Positions 18,265-27,395 of a stretch of 27,395 bases of DNA are shown one piece after another. The DNA is taken from contig JBNGIS010020236.1 in NCBI GenBank assembly GCA_049999725.1, forward strand, positions 1-27,395, read 5' to 3'. The notes under the pieces are model-generated. The model was not told the origin of the DNA. It made no database searches and saw only the letters and a list, made by a program, of their open reading frames with translations. This DNA comes from Haplomitrium mnioides (lineage: Eukaryota; Marchantiophyta; Haplomitriopsida; Calobryales). The first letter of the stretch is position 1. Every line of letters begins with the position of its first letter. A program made the translations under genes and the position numbers.

Positions 18265-18393
18265 TGGTTAGTAGAAGTTGGGGTCCATTCGGTGCAAAGC
18301 CCCTCCCATAAAACGTCCCGAAACACTAAGTCAGCCCTTAAGTGGGGTTAACTCTGTCGGAAAGGAGTTAAGGCTCCGACCAAGGGGGTGACA
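18265..18393 (+). repeat. Dispersed 129-bp repeat, copy 2
   Basis: Copy of 632-760 in the same orientation with about nine differences. The paired GTCAGCCCTTAA and TTAAGGCTCCGAC arms are kept, so the possible hairpin is conserved between the copies. Confidence 0.65.
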
Positions 18394-18485
18394 CCAGCTA
18401 AACCACCTACTTTGCATTTTATGAGTGATCCCAATCTCATTACCGTCCATACTGAGGTTCCTTTAGAATCCCAATATAGACATTA

Positions 18486-19323
18486 GTGGATCCTACTCAT
18501 TTTTCCGCTTTACAAGAGCATCATGCTTCTTCTTCTTCTTCCACTGTACCAAATCTTCTAGTTCCACAAGTAGCTACGACATCTATTGCAAAGAAGACTC
18601 AGAAAGGTATTCCCATTCGGAGATGCAAGTATAAGGTTCTTCTTACATCCTTGCAAAACATCTCACACTACGATATATTTTCCGATGTGGCTCAACAACT
18701 GACACATATTTCTATTGTCTAGTTATTGCGTCTTCATGCGCCTTCAAAAAATTCTCCTTGATCCTCCTTAGCTTTGCCTAGAACGAAATCACAACCGATA
18801 CACTTTATGAAGGCAAGAAAAGTCAAGCCCACTAAACATCTTCCATGTCCAATTCTTTCAATACAGAATTCTACTTCTTCTATTCTCCACCATCCGAGTA
18901 CCGATCCTCCTCTAGTTACTGTAGATCCTAAAGACAAGGATATCTCATCACCAATTTACATGGTTTCCTTGTAGGATATTGGGACGCTGGCAACTGCTAT
19001 CCTAATCAATGGAATCATGATCTCTACAGCATATTTGGATACTGGATCCTTTGTCAACATCATGACATAAGATACTATAAGCACTATTGGGTATCCTACG
19101 AGCGCCTTACAAAAAACAACTTTAGTTCTTTGCTTGGCAGATGGAAGCAATATTTTGCCCCTTGGTGTATTAAGAAATGTACCAACCTTTTTTGCTAACC
19201 AAGAATATTTGGTTCATTATTTAGTTCTACACATCACGCAAAAGAACCAATATCATTTGCTATTTGAACGTACTTGGCTGAAACAAAGCCAAGCACAATT
19301 GGACTTTGCAAATGGTACTTAAA
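18486..19323 (+). pseudogene. Gypsy gag-protease region with aspartic protease (element Y)
   Basis: Frame 3 from 18486, with stops near 18720, 18762, 18972, 19068 and 19320. A linker rich in Ser/Pro/Lys precedes the protease. The active-site loop is 'YLDTGSFVNIM' (DTGS codons at 19038-19049), preceded by 'ILINGIMIS' as in gypsy retropepsins, where the strand before is '.V.ING....'. 'LCLADGSNILPLG' and 'HITQKNQYHLLFERTWLKQ' follow (the latter matches 'YDLLLGRPWL'). The active-site residues are intact, but the frame is not. Confidence 0.78.
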
Positions 19324-19489
19324 CCATTGGAACTCCAGGACAATAGGTCATTCTTTCTATGTACACTCACACTTCCTCTCCTACTCCACAGTCTCTAGAA
19401 AAGCAATTCACATATTTGTCTATGGTAAATACAACATCTAGATTTTTAGTTTCGAACATTGATGAGGATTTTCTTATTCTTGATAAGTC

Positions 19490-20420
19490 TTAAAGTTTAT
19501 GAAGGCATCACTGAAGTTCAAGAATTTGCGTTCTTACAGTTTATCCATAACTATATTGATGTCTTTGCTTAGGAATATGAAGAAATGACTAGCATACCCT
19601 CGTCTATATGTCAGTATCAGATACGATTATGACCGGATGCTCGACCCATTCGCACACGTCTCTATAGGTTGAATCCGAAATATACAGATTTTGTACGAAA
19701 AGACATTACAAAAATGTTGCATGCAGGCATCATTTTTCATGCAGGACTTACGGATTGGGTGTCACCTATTGTTGTAGTACCAAAACTAGATGGATCGGTT
19801 AGAGTTTGTGGTGATTTCAAGGCCTTGAATGCAGCAACTATACCTGAACATTTTCCAATCCCATTCATAGATACTATCTTGGATAACGTGGCTGGAAAGC
19901 AATGTTTCAGTTTTCTTGACGGTTTTTCCATACACAACCAAATCAAAATCCATCTTGATTCTCATCACTTGACCACTGCTACCACTTCTTGAGGATATTA
20001 TTCATATAACAAACTTGTATTTGGCTTGTGTAATGCACCTAATGTATTCAAGCGTATCATGCTTATGGCATTTGAGTCCCTTCTTCAAGGACTCCAGAAG
20101 TGTCTTGAAATATACTTGGATGATTTTACGATTTATAGCACGCTTGTGCAGCATCTGGCAAAGTTGGAACTTGCATTTATTTGTTGTCGGACCTATGGCA
20201 TATCACTGAATCCTAAGAAGTGTAAATTTTTAGCACCAATAGGTGTACTTCTAGGACATATTATTTCAGAAAAGGTCTACACTCGGATCCAACTAAAGCA
20301 AGTATTATTCTTTCTTTGCCACCGTCTACTACAGTCAAGCAATTACAACATTTTCTCGGCAAATCAGTATATTACCAAAGGTATTGCTTCAACTATGCCA
20401 CAATAGCCACTCCTTTGTAT
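19490..20420 (+). pseudogene. pol: Ty3/gypsy reverse transcriptase (element Y)
   Basis: Frame 1 from about 19490, with stops near 19572 and 19630 and a TGA at 19990-19992. Landmarks: 'RPIRTRLYRLNPKY', 'DWVSPIVVVPKLDGSVRVCGDFKALNAAT', seen here in pieces at 19750-19845, 'SFLDGFSIHNQI' with the first catalytic Asp, 'LVFGLCNAPNVFKRIM', and YLDDF as the YxDD box (20113-20127). 'NPKKCKFLAPIGVLLGH' follows. The frame then breaks near 20270-20290. This RT differs clearly from that at 14184 (YLDDF rather than YIDDV), so it is a different lineage. Confidence 0.88.
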
Positions 20421-21080
20421 CAATTAACAAGGCATATTGTTCCTTTTGTTTGGTCAGAAGAGTGTTAGCATGCTTTTCAAGCCTTGAAAGACGTCTTAGC
20501 TTTGTTACCTTTTCTTACTCCTATTGATTGGACATTCCATTTCTAGTTATGGTAGATACTTCTGCTACTACCACAGGTGCAATATTGGCATAAATCCAAG
20601 ATGAAAAAGAATGTCCTATCTATTATGTTGGACCCCAACTAAGCATGGCCGAAAGAAACTACAATATGACTAAGTGTGAAGCTCTTGGACTGATTTAAGC
20701 AGTTCAAAAATTTTGACACTACCTTTTAGGCTATCCATTCACTTTCATTGTAGATCACGATTCCTTGAAGCACATTATCAATAAACCTATTCTTACTAGC
20801 CACTTAGTGTGATGGGTTCTTCTCCTCCAAGAATTTAACTTCCAACTACAAGTACGTTCAAGAACCAAGCATGGAAATTGTGATCTACTATCACGTGTTC
20901 TAGGTAATCTTGAACCATACTCCTTGGATGATAATTTTCGAGATCTCTCGGTTTCTCAAGTCTCCCATTTACTTATGAAAAAAGTTACCACACAACTTTC
21001 TTATCTACATTTGGTCGTCCATCCTTGGTACAGTCATGTGATTTATTATCTTACTAGTGGCATACTTCTGCATCATGTGA
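20420..21080 (+). pseudogene. RNase H and tether of element Y, truncated
   Basis: After frame changes, 'GAILA', then 'SMAERNYNMTKCEALGLI', 'HYLLGYPFTFIVDHDSLKHII', and 'VLLLQEFNFQLQ...TKHGNCDLLSRV' match the gypsy RNase H and tether. In-frame stops include TAA after 'GAILA', TGA in 'QKF-HYLLG' and TGA in 'HLV-WVLLLQEF'; Arg is expected at the last two, so CGA to TGA is likely. The sequence ends near 'HPWYSHVIYYLTSG' before any integrase, so the element is cut off near 21080. Confidence 0.75.
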
Positions 21081-21464
21081 TGTCTATATATAGCCTACTT
21101 TGTTTTTCTTTTCGTTTGTTCATTTTTCCTCTGGTGCATTTGGTGCATTGCCACGATGCACTATTCATTCTTCGGAGTTCCAAAGAGGAAGCCGAGCTAC
21201 ATTTTTTGCATGGGACGCTCAAGATTGAATGGAGGGATCTGTTTGGCCCGAAGAGGTGAACTGAAGATACATGTAGAGACATCATAAAAGAGGAAGAAAC
21301 GTAGAAATGGAGAAAATGGGAGTATGAAAGGCGTTAACAAGCATCAGTAGACATCATCAAAGAAAAGAGTAATCGAGTTTGAAAAACATTTATCATATTA
21401 ATTTAATCATATTTTTATATTGTTTCTCAAAGTACAGGTATCAAGAAGTTTTAGCAGTATCATT
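21081..21464. other. Junction between element Y and the satellite, no gene seen
   Basis: No protein resemblance. AGACATCAT(A/C)AAAGA occurs twice (near 21275 and 21349). The sequence becomes AT-rich just before the first satellite unit. No integrase or LTR of element Y is recognised here. Confidence 0.5.
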
Positions 21465-24400
21465 TGGTTCACAAAGAAGCTCCTCTATAAGTACATGTGT
21501 GTCTACTATGTCGTATGAAACTCACAAGGAAGCTCATCTATATATACATGTGTGTCTACTATGTCGTATGCGGCTCACAAGGAAGCTCCTCNNNNNNNNN
21601 NGTCGTATGCGGCTCACAAGGAAGCTCCTCTATAAGTACATGTGTGTCAACTATGTAGTATGCGGCTCACAACGAAGCTCCTCTATAAGTACATGTGTGT
21701 GCATTATGTCGTATGCGGCTCACAAAGAAGCTCCTCTACAAGTACATGTGTGTCTACTATGTCGTATGCGACTCACAAAGAAGCTCCTCTATAAGTGCAT
21801 CTATGTCTACTATGTCCTATGCGGCTCACAAGGAAGCTCCTCTAAAAGTACATGTGTGTCTACTCTGTCGTATGCGGCTCACAAGGAAGCTCCTCTATAA
21901 GTAGATATCTGTCTACTATATCGTATGCGGCTCACAAAGAAGCTCCTCTATAAGTACATGTGTGTCTACAATGTCATATGTGGTTCACAAGGAAGCTCCT
22001 CTATAAGTACATATGTGTCTACAATATCGTATGCAATTCACAAGGAAGCTCCTCTATAAGTACATGTGTGTCTACTATGTCGTATGCAGCTCACAAGCAA
22101 GCTCTTCTATAAGTAAATGTGTGACTACTATGTCATATGCGGCTCACAAAGAAAGCTCCTCTATAACTACATGTGTCAATACTATGTCGTATGCGGCTCA
22201 CAAGGAAGCTCCTCCATAAGTACATGTGTGTCTCCTCTGTCGCATACACCTCACAAGGAAGCTCCTCCATAAGTACATGTGTGTCTACTCTATCGTATGC
22301 AGCTCACAAGTAAGCTCCTCTATAAGTACATGTATGTCTACTCTGTCGTATGCGGCTCACAACGAAGCTCCTCTATAAGTACATATGTGTCTACTATATT
22401 GTATACGGCTCATAAGAAAGCTCCTCTATAAGTACATGTGCGTCTACAATATCGTATGCAGCTCACAAGGAAGATCCTCTATAAATACATGTGTGTCTAG
22501 AATATCTTATGCGGTTCACAAGGAAGCTCCTCTATAAGTACATGTGTGTCTACAATGTTGTATGTGGCTCACAAGAAAGCTCCTCCATAAGTACATATGT
22601 TTCTATTATGTCATATGCGGCTCACCAAGGAAGCTCCGGTTTAAGTACATGTGTGTCCACTATATCGTATGCGGCTCACAAAGAAGCTCCTCTATAAGTA
22701 CATGTGTGTCTACTATGTCGTATGCGGCTCACAAGGAAGATCCTCCATAAGTACATGTGTGTCTACTATGTCGTATGCGGCTCACAAAGAAGCTCCTCTA
22801 TAAGTACATGTGTGTCTACTATGTTGTATGTGGCTCACAAGAAAGCTCCTCCATAAGTACATATGTTTCTACTATGTCGTATGCGGCTCACCAAGGAAGC
22901 TCTGGTTTAAGTACATGTGTGTCTACTATATCGTATGCGGCGCACAAGGAAGCTCCTCTACAAGTACATGTGTGTCTACTATGTCGTATCCGGCTCACAA
23001 AGAAGCTCCTCTAAAAGTACATGTGTGTCTACTATGTTGTATGCGGCTCACAAGGAAGCTCCTCTATAAGAACATATGTGTCTACTATGTAGTATGGAGC
23101 TCACAAGGAAGCTCCTCTATAAGTACAAATGTGTCTACTATGTCGTATGCAGCTCACAAGGAAGCTCCCATATAAGTACATGTGTGTCTACTATGTCGTA
23201 TGTGGCTCACAACGAAGCTCCTCTATCAGTACATCTGTGTCTAATATGTCGTATGCGGCTCACAAGGAAGCTCCTCTATAAGTACATGTGTGTCTACTAT
23301 GTCGTATGCAGCTCACAAGGAAGCTCCTCTATAAGTACATGTGTGTCTACTATGTCGTATGAGGCTTACAAGGAAGCTTCCCTATCAATACATGTGTGTT
23401 TATTATGTCATATGCGGCTCACATGGAAGCTCCTCCATAAGTACATGTGTGGTAACTATGTCGTATGCAACTCACAAGGAAGATCCTCCATAAGTACATG
23501 TGTGTCTACTATCTCGTATGCGACTCACAAGGAAGCTCCTCCATAAGTGTATGTGTGTCTACTCTATCATATGCGGCCTACAAAGAAGCTCCTCTATAAG
23601 TACATGTGTCAATACTATGTCGTATGCGGCTCACAAGGAAGCTCCTCCATAATTACATGTGTGTCTACTCTGTCGCATACGGCTCATAAGGAAGCTCCTC
23701 CATAAGTACATGTGTGTCTACTCTATCGTATGTAGCTCACAAGTAAGCTCCTCTATAAGTACATGTATGTCTACTCTGTCGTATGCGGCTCTCAACGAAG
23801 CTCCTCCATAAGTACATGTGTGTTTACTCTATCGTATGCGCCTCACAAGGAAGCTCCTCTACAAGTACATGTGTGTCTACTATGTCGTATGCGGCTCACA
23901 AGGAAGCTCCTCTCTAAGTACATGTGTGTCCACTATGTCGTATGCGGCTCACAAAGAAGCTCCTCTATAAGTACATGTGTGTCTACTATGTTGTGTGTGG
24001 CTCACAAGAAAGTTCCTCAATAAGTACATATGTTTCTACTATGTCGTATGCGGCTCAGAAGGAAGCTCCGGTTTAAGTACATGTGTGTCTACTATATCGT
24101 ATGCGGCTCACAAAGAAGCTCCTCTATAAGTATATGTATGTCTACTATGTCGTATGCGGCTCACAAAGAAGCTCCTCTATAAGTACATGTGTGTCTACAA
24201 TGTCGTATGCGGCTCACAAGAAAACTCCTCTATAAGTACATGTTTGTCTACTATGTCGTTTGTGGCTCACAAGGATGCTCCTCTTTAAGTACATGTGTGT
24301 CTGCTATGTCGTATGCGGCTCACAAGCAAGCTCTCATATAAGTGCATGTGTGTCTACTATGTCGTATGCGGTTCACAAGAAAGCTCCTCTCTAAGTACAT

Positions 24401-27395
24401 GTGTGTCTACTATGTCGTATGCGGCTCACAATGAAGCTCCTCTATAAGTACATGTCTGTCTACTATGTCGTATGCGGCTCACAAGGAAGCTCCTCTATAA
24501 GTACACGTGTGTCTACTATGTCGTATGCGGCTCACAAGGAAGCTCCTCTATAGTTACATGTGTTTCTACTATGTCGTATGCGGCTCACAAGGAAGATCCT
24601 CCATAAGTACATGTGGGTCTATTATGTCGTATGCAGCTCACAAAGAAGCTCCTCTATAAGTACATTTGTGACTACTATGTCGTATGCGGCTCACAAGGAA
24701 GCTCCTTCATAAGTACATGTGTGTCTACTCTGTTGTATACAGCTCACAAGGAAGCTCCTCTATAAGTACATGTGTGTCTACTCTATCGTATGCCGCTCAC
24801 AACGAAGCTACTCCATAAGTGCATGTGTGTCTACTATATTGTATACGGGTCACAAGGAAGCTCTTCTATAAGTACATGTGTGTCTACTCTGTCGTATGTG
24901 GCTCACAAGGAAGCTCCTCTGTAACTACATATGTGTCTACTATGTCGTATGCGGCTCACAAGAAAGCTCCTCTAAAAGTACATGTGTGTCTACTTTGTCG
25001 AATAGAGCTCACAAAGAAGCTCCTCCATAAGTAAATGTATGTCTACTCTATCGTATATAGCTCAAAAGGAAGCTCCTCTATAAGTACATGTATGTCTATC
25101 ATGTCGTATACGGCTCACAAGGAAGCTCCTCTATAAGTACATGTGTGTCTACTATGTTGTATGTGCCTCACAAGGAAGCTCCCCTATAAGTACATATGTG
25201 TCTACTATGTCGTATGCGGCTCACAAGAAAGCTCCTCTAAAAGTACATGTGTGTCTACTTTGTCGAATAGAGCTCACAAAGAAGCTCCTCCATAAGTAAA
25301 TGTGTGTCTACTCTATCGTATGTAGCTCAAAAGGAAGCTCCTCTATAAGTACATGTATGTCTACTATGTCGTATACGGCTCACAAGGAAGCTCCTCTACA
25401 AGTACATGTGTGTCTACTATGTCGTATGCGCCTCACAAGGAAGATCCTCCATAAGTACATGTGTGTCTACTTTATCGTATGCGACTCACAAGGAAGATCC
25501 CCCATAAGTACATGTGTAAATACTATGTCGTATGCGGCTCACAAGGAAGATCCTCCATAAGTACATGTGTTTCTACTATGTCGTATGCAGCTCACAAGGA
25601 AGCTCCTCCATAAGTACATGTGTGTCTACTATATCGTATGCGGCTCACAAGGAAGCTCCTCCATAAGTACATGTGTGTCTACTATCTCGTATGCGTCTCA
25701 CAAGGAAGCTCCTCCATAAGTACATGTGTGTCTACTATGTCGTATGCGGCTCACAACGAAGCTCCTCTATAAGTACATGTGTGTCTACTATGTCGTATGC
25801 GGGTCACAAAGAAGCTCCTCTATAAGTACATTTGTGGGAACTATGTAGTATGCGGCTCACAAGAAAGATCCTTTGTAAGTACATATGAATCTACTATGTC
25901 GTATGCGGCTCACAATGAAGCTCCGGTTCAAGCACATCTTACTCTACTATGTCGTATGCGGCTCACAAGAAAGCTCCTCTTTAAGTACATGTGTGTCTAC
26001 TATCTCGTATTTGGCTCACAACGAAGCTCCTCCATAAGTAGATGTGTGTATACTGCATCGTATGCGGCTCACAAGGAAGATCCTCCATAAGTACATGTGT
26101 TTCTACTATGTCATATGTGGCTCACAAGAAAGCTCCTCTATAAGTACATGTGTGTCTACTATCTCGTAATTAGCTCACAACGAAGCTCCTCGATAAGTAC
26201 ATGTGTGTATACTATATCGTATGCGGCTCACTAGGAAGATCCTACATAAGTACATGTGTGTCTACTATGTCGTATGCGGCTCACAAGGAAGCTCGTCTAT
26301 AAGTACATGTGTATCTACTATGTCGTATGTGGCTCACAAAGAAGCTCCTCCTTAAGTACATGTGTGTCTACTATATCGTATGCGGCTCACAAGGAAAATC
26401 CTCCATAAGTACATCTGTTTCTACTATGTCGTATGCGGCTCACAAGGAAGCTCCTCCATAAGTACATGTGTGTCTACTATCTCGTATGCGGCTCACAAGA
26501 AAGCTCATCCATAAATACATATGTGTCTACTATGTCGTATACGGCTCACAAAGAAGCTCCTCTATAAGTACATGTGTGTCTACTCTATCGTATGGGGCTC
26601 ACAAGGAGGCTCCTCTATAAGTACATGTGTCACTATTATGTCGTATGCAGCTCACAAGGAAGCTCCTTCATAAGTACATGTGTGTCTACTCAATCGTATA
26701 CGGCTCACAAGGAAGCTCCTCTATAAGTACATGTGTGTCTACTCTATCGTATGCAGCTCACAAGGAAGCTCCCCCATAAGTATAGGTGTGTCTACTATGT
26801 CGCATACGGGTCACAAGAAAGCTCTTCTATAAGTACATGTGTGTCTACTATGTCGTATGTGGCTCACAAGAAAGCTCCTCTATAAGTACATGTGTGTCTA
26901 CAATGTCGTATGCGGCTCACAACGAAGCTCCTCTATAAGTACATGTGTGTCTACTATGTTGTATGCGGCTCACAAGGAAGCTCCACTATAAGTACACATT
27001 TGCCTACTATGTAGCATGCGGCTCACAACAAAGATCCTTTGTAAGTACATATGTGTCTACTATGTCCTATGCGGCTCACAAGGAAGCTCTGGTTTAAGTA
27101 CATCTTTGTCTACTATGTCGTATGTGGCTCACAAGGAAGCTCTTCTATAAGTACGCGTGTGTCTAATATGTGGTATGCGGCTGAGAAGTAAGCTCCTCTA
27201 TAAGTACATGTGTGTCTACTATGTCGTATGAAGCTCACAAATTAGCTACTCCATAAGTGTATGTGTGTCTACTCTATCATATGCGGCTCACAAGGAAGCT
27301 CCTCTAAAAGGACATGTGTCATTACTATGTTTTACATGGCTCACAAGCAAGCTCCTCTATAAGTACATGTGTGTCTTCTATGTCGTATACGGCTC
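21465..27395 (+). repeat. 53-bp satellite array, about 110 units, open-ended
   Basis: A 53-bp unit repeats head-to-tail from about 21465 to the last base. Landmarks in each unit are GGCTCACAA, AAGCTCCTC, TATAAGTACATGTG and TCTACTATGTCGTATG. Units differ by a few substitutions and rare single-base insertions. Recurring variants (GGTTTAAG for CTATAAG, TCGAATAGAG, CGCATAC) appear at multiples of 53 bp and show higher-order duplication. Many plus-strand frames up to 173 codons cross the array because 53 is not a multiple of three and only one of the three phases usually holds a TAA. They are not genes. The window end is inside the array. Confidence 0.97.
21592..21601. other. Assembly gap (10 N) inside the satellite
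   Basis: Ten Ns just after the array begins. True size is unknown, so the total copy number cannot be inferred from this window. Confidence 0.99.

Larger units (their letters stand above)
18180..18393 (+). mobile_element. Possible solo LTR inside element Y, interrupted by gap
   Basis: Coding resemblance breaks near 18180, where a TG occurs (TGTCTGAG), and resumes after TGACA at 18393. The last 129 bp repeat the sequence at 632-760. Flanking bases CCAAG and CCAGC are not a clean target duplication. Ten Ns (18255-18264) hide part of it, so the length and continuity cannot be trusted. Confidence 0.4.

Noticed and set aside
21379-26090. Many plus-strand frames of 60-173 codons with Cys/Tyr/Ser repeats
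   Set aside because: They come from the 53-bp satellite read in rotating phases. They have no shared start context, no end conservation and no known family.
21465-27395. CRISPR array
   Set aside because: Units join directly without unique spacers, the period is uniform, and the surroundings are eukaryotic retrotransposons.

Overview
The window is eukaryotic nuclear DNA from a plant with a large, transposon-rich genome. Supporting signs are degenerate Ty1/copia and Ty3/gypsy coding remnants, copia-type LTRs with TATA boxes, a long tandem satellite, and two 10-N assembly gaps. No intact host gene, tRNA or rRNA was seen. The species cannot be fixed from sequence alone; a seed-free land plant, a gymnosperm or a streptophyte relative would all fit.

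Layout: 1-2365 is AT-rich non-coding DNA with repeat fragments only. 2366-6103 holds minus-strand copia debris: an LTR with an adjoining polypurine tract (2366-3150), an unrelated plus-strand LTR-like promoter fragment (about 3186-3535), copia integrase, GAG-pre-integrase and gag remnants (about 3540-5062), and a second, different copia LTR (5063-6103). 6182-7225 is the gag half of a plus-strand gypsy element (X). 7226-17230 is a second gypsy-type element bounded by 415-bp direct repeats. About 17622-21080 carries Q/N-rich gag, protease, reverse transcriptase and RNase H of another plus-strand gypsy remnant (Y), plausibly the other half of X. 21465 to the window end is a 53-bp satellite of roughly 110 copies that continues beyond the window.

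The most interesting object is the element at 7226-17230. Its order is 415-bp repeat, 30-bp minisatellite, long leader, gag with two CCHC knuckles, aspartic protease, a DNA cytosine-5 methyltransferase domain, reverse transcriptase, RNase H and integrase. The methyltransferase lies between protease and reverse transcriptase and is collinear with the C5-MTase motifs (FGG, DxD, a Cys-Gln catalytic motif, EN, RxR with FW, MGF, LLGR), most like the DNMT3 catalytic domain. A gypsy polyprotein that carries its own cytosine methyltransferase could methylate its own DNA copy or alter host silencing. Methyltransferase capture by retrotransposons has been reported in dinoflagellates and charophyte algae, so this may be a plant relative of that kind of system.

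This copy is dead: at least five frameshifts and about twenty in-frame stops interrupt it. Most stops can be explained by C-to-T or G-to-A transitions, which is the expected signature of deaminated methylcytosine.
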